The position numbers and the translations under genes are program-made. Below, in pieces: positions 59,201 to 64,000 of a stretch of DNA of 64,000 nucleotides (position 1 is its first letter; the number at the start of each line of letters is the position of its first letter). The notes below the pieces were generated by a model. The model was not told the DNA's origin. It saw only the letters and a list, made by a program, of their open reading frames with translations, and made no database searches. Source of the DNA: Oscillospiraceae bacterium (GTDB taxonomy: Bacteria; Bacillota; Clostridia; Oscillospirales; Ruminococcaceae); assembly GCA_017472965.1 (NCBI GenBank), contig JAFUNR010000005.1:62001-126000 (forward strand), written 5' to 3'.

Positions 59201-61261
59201 CATTTTGGACTTGTCCAGGTTCAGGGCATCCAGATTGTTTGTGTTATTGCTTCCGCTCTTGCTCAGCGTGACCCGCTTGCCGGTATCCTTCAAGCCGGAG
59301 GGGAAGAGCATGGAGTTGGACTGGTCCACCACGAACAGCAGATCCATGGGCTCCATCTCGTACATACGCACATGGGAATCCGCGGTCATGTTCACCTGGT
59401 AGATGCGGTTGGCGTAATCCTCCACTTCCGCATTCTTTCCGGCGTTCAGCTGCTGCATATTGTGGTTGATAAAGGTGCCGATGGTAGCATCGGATGCCAG
59501 CGCGCCGTTGCGGATGGTAAAGGTACGGGTATGCTCTGTATCCCGGATGTATCCCGGGGGCGCGGAAATCTCCGTGATGGTGTAGGTGCCGTCGGGAATG
59601 TCCTTCGGCAGACTGACTTCCGGATCGTTCTCACTGGTGACAGTAGCCTTATAGCCGTTTTCACCGGTGATCTCAAAGACACAGCCTGCCAGCGCGGAGA
59701 CACCTTCATCTCCGTTTTCACAGATATTGAAGAATCTCAGTCGGTTAATATGTACATCACCGGTTTTCACCGCGTCGGGATAGTTGGCTTCTGCGCCGGC
59801 GATCCTGGCGAAGTAGACTTCTGTACCGTTGTACCAGCCAATTCGCCAGTCATTGCTGCTGTATCTCAGCCAGGGATCGCCGCCGTTGATCTCGGTGGAT
59901 GCACCGTCGACCCGGAATCCCAGGCCGGTTCCTGCGGAACTCATGCTCAGGCTTGTGTAACTGAAGGTCAGCCGCTGCCCGGTGGCCTTGGAAACCAGGT
60001 AGGTCCGGTTGTTCTGCTTCACGACCTGCCAGGTAAACTGTTCCCAGGCCACATTACCCACCTGATCAGGTGTCAGCTGCCAGTTGCTGTTTATGTTGTA
60101 GGGAGAGCTCCAGTAGGTACTGGTGGCATGAATGGGGGTAATATTATTATCTGAGCCCAGCAAAATATGCTGGTTTCCGCTGTTGCCCTGGGCATAAATG
60201 ATATAATCCACACCGGTCTGCAGATTGGCCGGGTCGACAGTGGTCAGCGAATAGCCGGCAGCTGCCATTGCCACATTTTCGTTCAGAAAAGTCAGCTGCC
60301 CGGCAGAATAAACGGGTTCAGCCGCGTCAGTGGGATCCACCGGTTCTTCCACTGACAGCACCGGCGTAGTCGCTCCGCCAGCCTGCAGCGCGCCAATGCT
60401 CACAAATCCCACAGGGGCATCGCCGCCGGAAAGGGAGACCTTATGCTCCATGACCTGGTTCTCTTTGTCGCCTTCCACCACGGTCAGCATTCCGTTCTCT
60501 ACTGCGGTCACAACGGCAGCACCGGTCACGGTCTGGGTTTCATCTGCAAAGAACACAAGGTCGCCGGGGATGGGTTCTCCCTCTTCCAATGTCCGGATTT
60601 GCCCATCGGACGCCAGGCTCTCAAACCAGTCTGTCGTATTGGCATCGAAAGAAAGGGCGTTCTCAGGAATCCCCGCATAGTGCATACAGAATCTTACGAA
60701 CATGGCATCCCACTTACCATAGGGGATCCCATACCAGGCACCGTAGCGGGTATAGCCCCGGATGCCCTGACTTTCCAGGAGCTGATAGTTGTTTTCGCTT
60801 TCCCGATAGCCGATCTGAGAAGCCGCGATATTGGCCAGATCCTCCGCCCAGCTGCCTGTCAGGGTCACCCGATCCATCGTAGTCAGCCAGTCGGCTTCCG
60901 TCTCCAGATCCGCGTTGGGGTCCGACATACACTGGTCGGTATGTTCATGCGCTTCCAGAGAACAGATGCACTGCTCCTGCTGGGCAACGCTGTAGCATCC
61001 ATCCTCATGGACATGGGCCGGATCCGTTTCCGCACAGATCAGATCCCGGATCTCTACAGTCTCATAGCAGCCTTCCCCATGGGAATGGGCCTGCAGACCG
61101 CAGTTATGGGTCTGCTCCATAGTAATGGCAGGAAGGATCAGTGCGTAAGTGGTACAGAACACAACGATGCAGGCCATGACCCGGACAAATTTCCGCCAGG
61201 CACTGCGCCGGCGATTTTGCTTGACATACTGTTCTATCTGATCGCGGTATTTCTTTCGCAC
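56291..61261 (-). CDS. Giant pilus tip adhesin: CHAP-like, VWA, CNA-B, LPETG
   Basis: 1656 residues. Membrane-insertion segment at about 25-46 (FVRVMACIVVFCTTYALIL). Three Cys/His units (CGLQAHSHGEGCYE; CAETDPAHVHEDGCY; CSLEAHEHTDQC) at 54-111. A CHAP/NlpC-like domain (about 135-290) has WDAMFVRFC at 184-192, where related proteins read WCA. A VWA domain begins at FVVDQSNSM (about 640; MIDAS DxSxS). CNA-B-type domains follow, with E-box-like and LPETGGIGT (about 1615) at the end. VWA tip proteins bind host or partner surfaces. It precedes the pilin and sortase genes in the operon. Confidence 0.88.
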   Translation of the reverse strand: MRKKYRDQIEQYVKQNRRRSAWRKFVRVMACIVVFCTTYALILPAITMEQTHNCGLQAHSHGEGCYETVEIRDLICAETDPAHVHEDGCYSVAQQEQCICSLEAHEHTDQCMSDPNADLETEADWLTTMDRVTLTGSWAEDLANIAASQIGYRESENNYQLLESQGIRGYTRYGAWYGIPYGKWDAMFVRFCMHYAGIPENALSFDANTTDWFESLASDGQIRTLEEGEPIPGDLVFFADETQTVTGAAVVTAVENGMLTVVEGDKENQVMEHKVSLSGGDAPVGFVSIGALQAGGATTPVLSVEEPVDPTDAAEPVYSAGQLTFLNENVAMAAAGYSLTTVDPANLQTGVDYIIYAQGNSGNQHILLGSDNNITPIHATSTYWSSPYNINSNWQLTPDQVGNVAWEQFTWQVVKQNNRTYLVSKATGQRLTFSYTSLSMSSAGTGLGFRVDGASTEINGGDPWLRYSSNDWRIGWYNGTEVYFARIAGAEANYPDAVKTGDVHINRLRFFNICENGDEGVSALAGCVFEITGENGYKATVTSENDPEVSLPKDIPDGTYTITEISAPPGYIRDTEHTRTFTIRNGALASDATIGTFINHNMQQLNAGKNAEVEDYANRIYQVNMTADSHVRMYEMEPMDLLFVVDQSNSMLFPSGLKDTGKRVTLSKSGSNNTNNLDALNLDKSKMHYVIADPQGTSTVWAVWHDGSAWLCQDASYYAKAKFSNDPGYQDDNETVIFPENRSYADQRNAEPTGTRSNGCGIGFDLGTSSLGNYINNQGGSKEFVVYQAMDEYNRLHYLEEALTNLIYEMADVNDKNRITLTRFSRTVDEEHCIGPEELNPDNADMLVEAVSSIKTSGGTRQDRALEHIYTEHLNNSNDHYKDFDHNYTLLITDGAPVRSGDDAPSNVGNPNDPANKNGNTIYSRIKGYAADVRGKSHLMTVALGMEGVEAGKQVLEEIATDDSFYCALDDASQLLQFVQKLLFESFRPKEELTIHGDITDEISDSFYPIAWVTPGSGTGRPVLVSGTDRDWILLKSGDWITLDGKLTTAGAADAAGQLLRKEDGTFYVNWTNQNLTNGWKGTVYVKAKEDFIGGNAIDTNKDAFVTANEGTVHLDTPTVNVRLLNMNHFRSEVAVYLGDLINGGSSPISVLREYYQDIRFEKLIADGTDVLNKNVADTGDGLEVDAFSLKYAIGRELTDDEWAYLMEDEDHELVFQYLYDDASSHGAAGTFTVRLQKTGEPADYQEHTATEACHPRGQPSVANCSHPVETYTLSVVYDAHRLGDEGRPPGNVNNAPGSPGAEVGTGTTLPTGLGIVESVNVHEVHVISGEIEICKIIQETLRSDMPQTFSFTLHRVEDGEDTSHDVTRTITVNPGQTQGSATIRFTDLRRGSYTVTEAVGETYALKRIQVGSGTNAQSDPPIGGTAQTVTFVMGNNTSGANVIGLDDPEDRFTDYVDHPNGVYGEAHFTNGPLIFTGEIPVQKIWDDGADAHTRDAVYVLLLKDGHPVLDDQNRGRLLKLDASNNWQGVFTVILANKDDSVSNYNYSVREVANVSESELNDWQPAILENDGETVLYYDRALDEGGLIGIDGKGYLVEYSTGVDGTRIVTNYKSFDLPETGGIGTYPYTIGGLTAIAAALIYGYLLRRKQERGASG

Positions 61262-61302
61262 AACGATCCCTCCTTTCCTGTTATTTTTGTGTTTCTGCGA
61301 TC

Positions 61303-61884
61303 TCAGTCAAACCAGGTGATCCGGTTCAGCGGCCAGATCCGCAGCAGGATCTTACCCACTATCTGCTCCTGGGACACACAGCCTACGGATGTGTGTCTGG
61401 AGTCCATGGATGTGGCCCGGTGATCTCCCATCACAAAGTATTTTCCTTCCGGCACCTGGTAGGGAAATTCAATATCCGCACCGCCGAAATCCTTACCTGT
61501 CAGATAGGGTTCCTCCAGTTCCCGGTCATTTACATACACGGTACCATCCGGATCCATATCCACCCAATCGCCCGCGTTGGCAATCACCCGTTTGATCAGA
61601 ATCTTATTATTATAATAGAATGCCACGATATCCCCCTGTTCCAGGTGCTTGTTCTTTACGGAAAAGATGATCTCGCCATCCTCCAGGGTCGGTGTCATGG
61701 AATTGCCAAAAATCTGAAGCACCGGCAGCCACAAGGTTGCCACCAGCACCGCCACAGCCGCCACTGTGATCAAAGTGAACACGGTACTTCTCAGTACCGC
61801 ATTGTACCGTTTTTTATATTTTACGCGCTTAAGCTCCGTTTCCAGATCTTCCACGGAGGGGCGCAATTGTGTTTGCTGCTTCAT
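61303..61884 (-). CDS. lepB: Signal peptidase I, pilus-locus copy
   Basis: 193 residues. N-terminal membrane helix at about 35-56. Catalytic Ser62 is in FGNSMTPTL and Lys98 in KILIKRVIANAGD; the later motif is YFVMGDHRATSMDSRH. It cleaves exported preproteins and is often encoded in pilus loci to mature pilins. The gene is 41 bases upstream of the tip adhesin gene and 19 bases downstream of the coiled-coil gene. Confidence 0.92.
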   Translation of the reverse strand: MKQQTQLRPSVEDLETELKRVKYKKRYNAVLRSTVFTLITVAAVAVLVATLWLPVLQIFGNSMTPTLEDGEIIFSVKNKHLEQGDIVAFYYNNKILIKRVIANAGDWVDMDPDGTVYVNDRELEEPYLTGKDFGGADIEFPYQVPEGKYFVMGDHRATSMDSRHTSVGCVSQEQIVGKILLRIWPLNRITWFD

Positions 61885-61903
61885 GTTTCTTCACTGCTTC
61901 CCA

Positions 61904-62338
61904 TCAAGTCTGCGATCCAGGCATATTCCCGCTCCCGCTCTTTCCACTGCCAGTCTTCTTCTGCGCGGATCCGGCCTGCCTCTTTCCGGCCTGTTCCAGA
62001 ATTTTCTCTGCCTGGGCATTTGCCTGGGTGAGGATCTCCTTCTCCCGGGTCTGGATGCCATCCGGCTTTTCCCGGGCCCGAGCCAGCAGCTGATCCGCTT
62101 TGCTGCGGACATTCAGAACATACTGATCGCTGGCTGCCTGGGCTGCCTGAAATACCCCATTGAGGCTTAAGGCTGCCTCTGCCAGAGATCCGCTTTTTTC
62201 CACATTGAGCATCCGGCTTTCCAGTTGGTGCTTCGCTTGCTGCAGTTCTTTTTCAAGCCGCTCATTCTCTCTGCCGAGACCGAGCATCATCTCCAGCAAA
62301 TCGCCGCGGCTAAGCCGCTTCAGTTCCTTCTGATTCAT
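61904..62338 (-). CDS. Coiled-coil protein at the head of the pilus operon
   Basis: 144 residues. The start MNQKELKRLSRGDLLEMMLG, then a long heptad-like helix (about 20-110: ENERLEKELQQAKHQLESRM) and a basic, Gly/Ser-rich tail. Proteins starting 'K-x-L-x-R-L-S-R-x-D-L-L-E-M' recur beside pilus signal peptidases in gut Firmicutes, as I recall; their role is unknown. It may scaffold secretion or pilus sites inside the cell. AGGA in GGAAGAAGGATG precedes the ATG. Confidence 0.65.
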   Translation of the reverse strand: MNQKELKRLSRGDLLEMMLGLGRENERLEKELQQAKHQLESRMLNVEKSGSLAEAALSLNGVFQAAQAASDQYVLNVRSKADQLLARAREKPDGIQTREKEILTQANAQAEKILEQAGKRQAGSAQKKTGSGKSGSGNMPGSQT

Positions 62339-62477
62339 CCTTCTTCCTCCGGATCATGTACTGCTGCATGGTACGGAATATAGTATGTATACCTCACCAT
62401 CCGATATCATAGCACCAGCATTTTCCCGTTGTCAATAGGTTGTCTTACAAAAACTCTGGTATTACGCCAGCATGTTT

Positions 62478-62780
62478 CTATTTTAAGCATTCTTCGATCC
62501 TGCGGATCGTGGATTTCAGTTCTATCAATGCGGATTTGCAGCAGGGTTCTCTCAGAAGCCGGATCGGGATCGGCCGCTGCGGCATACCACTTCCGGCGTA
62601 GTGTGTATTCAGAAGGTCCTCGGCATGAGGCGCATGGATCAGGATCAAATGATAATCCCGCTCCCGGCGGATCTCCGTGGCATCCGGGAACTGATCGATC
62701 TGAACAACGCCATGCTTCAGCAGGAAATCACAGGCAGATGGCAGCTCCCCGCAAACCGCGACTTTAATTTTTCTTCTCAT
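62478..62780 (-). CDS. Small hypothetical protein, 100 aa
   Basis: Alternating strand and helix: KIKVAVCGELPSACDFLLKH, VVQIDQFPDATE, DYHLILIHAPHAEDLLN, RLLREPCCKSALIELKSTIR. It resembles a shortened response-regulator receiver (a CheY-like three-layer fold) without the phosphorylated Asp at the usual place. GGAAGGAG precedes it at long spacing. It lies upstream of the pilus operon and may regulate it; no direct evidence. Confidence 0.5.
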   Translation of the reverse strand: MRRKIKVAVCGELPSACDFLLKHGVVQIDQFPDATEIRRERDYHLILIHAPHAEDLLNTHYAGSGMPQRPIPIRLLREPCCKSALIELKSTIRRIEECLK

Positions 62781-62825
62781 ATGCCGGCCGCCGCTCCTTC
62801 CCTGTCAGAATGCACAGAATCATTT

Positions 62826-62873
62826 ATGGCAAAGAAACGAGCAAATGGAGAAGGCAATATTCATAAACGTACC
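62826..62873 (+). pseudogene. Remnant of a site-specific integrase start
   Basis: MAKKRANGEGNIHKRT is the characteristic opening of tyrosine recombinases of ICE/phage type; after 16 codons the similarity ends. It stands about 140 bases from the 3' end of tRNA-fMet, a normal target for such elements. The ORF continues by reading through the tRNA, which is an artefact. Confidence 0.6.
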
Positions 62874-62978
62874 CTTTCGTGCTGCCTTGTCCACTGCATG
62901 CTATCAGCGTATGGGTCACGGTATGGGTCAGCGGGTTTTACGCAAAATATCGTTCAACTTTTAGACGGAGAAAGCAAA

Positions 62979-63013
62979 AAAAGTTCCGAAACCGTGATGG
63001 TTTCGGAACTTTT
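62979..63013 (-). terminator. Terminator of the tRNA-fMet gene
   Basis: AAAAGTTCCGAAACC / GGTTTCGGAACTTTT, about 15 bp with a 5-base loop, immediately after the encoded CCA end, followed on the minus strand by T-rich sequence. Confidence 0.88.
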
Positions 63014-63014
63014 A

Positions 63015-63091
<77 letters not shown>

Positions 63092-63120
63092 ATATATGGC
63101 GCACTCTTCAGTGCTCTATT

Positions 63121-63149
63121 ACTATACCACAGTCTACGCGGGATGTCAA
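63121..63149 (-). promoter_or_regulatory. Promoter of tRNA-fMet
   Basis: Minus strand TTGACA (63144-63149), 17 bases, TATAGT (63121-63126), about 30 bases before the tRNA start. Confidence 0.85.
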
Positions 63150-63220
63150 GTGTTTTTGCACAAAATTTATGTAAGTTTTTGTGCAATGGGGCTATTACGG
63201 TATCCGGCGGCGGAAAACAG

Positions 63221-63235
63221 AGCCGGGAACCGGCT
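63221..63235 (-). terminator. Small hairpin after the aldose-epimerase-like gene
   Basis: AGCCGG-3-CCGGCT, 15 bases after the stop at 63250, followed on the minus strand by CTGTTTTCC: a weak terminator. Confidence 0.5.
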
Positions 63236-63249
63236 TTTTTCCGGAGAGA

Positions 63250-64000
63250 TCACTCCGCAAACTGCACCGTACCGTCGGTCTCCACACCGGCCACAGGGCG
63301 GGCATCCTCGAAAACCGTCAGCGTCAGCCGGGCGGATGCGGAGGCCCTTCCCGGCAGGGGGACAGTCTCGCTGGCTGCATCGGCCTGCGGCAGGCCCATG
63401 GTGCGGTGGCTGCGCAGCAAAAAGCACATCACGTAAGCGCCGCCAAGGCGGAAGTGACCTTCCCGGTGGCAGCTGCTCTGCCAGACGGCAGCATAGGGGA
63501 AATCGGCGGCATCCCATGCCAGACCGATGCCCAGCCCGCGCTGTGCATCCCGCACGGCGGCCCAGCCGGCCTGCATTTTTACATCCACCAGCTCATCGTG
63601 CATGGAATCCGGCGGCAGGATGCGGCTGTAGTCAACACCCTCCTCTGCGCCCGGCTCTTTGAGCAGAGGCCATGTGCCGCCCGCCTCTTTGGAAAACCGG
63701 TCGCTGGCGCGCATAACGCGCAGCTCGCCGCCGGGCATATCCACAATGCAGTTTCCGTTCAGGAAGCCGCCGCCGATATTGGGGTGCCAGCCCCACTGGA
63801 AGGGCACCGGTTCTGCCCCCAGATTGGTGACGGTCTCCTCCATCACCAGCGCGGGGCTGTGGGCACGCAGAGTCATGCGGCGGCAAAGCTCCAGCGGCAG
63901 CTTGTTCAGCCGCACAAAGCAGCGCAGGGTGATGCACTCCTCGGTGTCGCACTCCACCTCGTATTCCCACGGCAGCTGGTTGCTTTCGCAGTAGCCGCCG
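63250..64000 (-). CDS. Aldose-1-epimerase-like protein (C-terminal part, start beyond the window)
   Basis: About 250 residues visible; open at base 64000. Features: CRRMTLRAHSPALVMEETVT and NLGAEPVPFQWGWHPNIGGG, where the His after W resembles the catalytic pair of mutarotase-fold enzymes, then FLNGNCIVDMPGGELRVMR and AAVWQSSCHREGHFRLGGAY. The fold is of galactose mutarotase type; the substrate is unknown. Its start should be outside the window: the frame stays open with GGYCESNQLPWEYE at the edge. Confidence 0.7.
   Translation of the reverse strand, partial: GGYCESNQLPWEYEVECDTEECITLRCFVRLNKLPLELCRRMTLRAHSPALVMEETVTNLGAEPVPFQWGWHPNIGGGFLNGNCIVDMPGGELRVMRASDRFSKEAGGTWPLLKEPGAEEGVDYSRILPPDSMHDELVDVKMQAGWAAVRDAQRGLGIGLAWDAADFPYAAVWQSSCHREGHFRLGGAYVMCFLLRSHRTMGLPQADAASETVPLPGRASASARLTLTVFEDARPVAGVETDGTVQFAE

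Overview
The window reads as chromosomal DNA of a GC-rich, low-oxygen gut Firmicute of the Clostridia (Oscillospiraceae/Ruminococcaceae type, for example near Gemmiger, Subdoligranulum or Faecalibacterium). This placement is inferred from the start of an Rnf complex gene, LPXTG pili with a class C sortase, strong AGGAGG ribosome sites with frequent TTG/GTG starts, many carbohydrate-active genes and GC-rich codon use. No search was run; every family call comes from motifs and remembered family features.

Layout. 1-3.8 kb: end-of-window rnfC, a beta-propeller-like protein, two small unknowns and a Gfo/Idh/MocA oxidoreductase. 4.2-20.2 kb: a compact short-tailed prophage (N4-gp56-type capsid, portal, TerL, connector, tail hub, fibres, M23 endolysin, two holin-class proteins) run by a CI/Cro-like switch with ImmA, but with no integrase and no replication gene. 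20.2-22.4 kb: a zinc-ribbon membrane protein and a cysteine-synthase homologue that lacks the PLP lysine. 22.4-29.7 kb: a GH43-like enzyme, a CBM9-like protein, and a tandemly duplicated pair of genes (polytopic GT-C-like membrane protein plus small membrane-anchored beta protein). 30-35.4 kb: a surface-polysaccharide operon (MBOAT O-acyltransferase, SGNH partner, glycosyl/glycerol-phosphate transferase-like protein, flippase). 35.5-44.4 kb: yfbR, a YfhO-like membrane protein, tex and a GH106-like glycosidase.

44.8-51.1 kb is the most notable region: an eight-gene minus-strand operon, more AT-rich than its surroundings, that looks like a RiPP pathway joined to an acyl-activation pathway. In transcription order it encodes a DUF5714 protein, a radical SAM/SPASM enzyme, an HPr-kinase-like protein, an AMP-ligase, an acyl carrier protein, a membrane acyltransferase, a 55-residue four-cysteine peptide and a PqqD-like recognition protein. 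Genes overlap or lie tens of bases apart, and a hairpin terminator closes the operon. I do not recognise this combination as a described system. The best guess is a thioether-bridged peptide that is also acylated and perhaps phosphorylated.

51.2-52.7 kb carries a chimeric gene (intervening-sequence four-helix-bundle start plus DUF4886-like domain) followed by seven back-to-back hairpins. 52.9-62.8 kb is a sortase-assembled pilus island (minor pilin, class C sortase, LPETG backbone pilin, 1656-residue VWA tip adhesin, dedicated signal peptidase I, coiled-coil protein). It ends beside an integrase remnant and the 3' end of an initiator tRNA-fMet gene, which suggests an old integrative element. 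The window closes in an aldose-epimerase-like gene.
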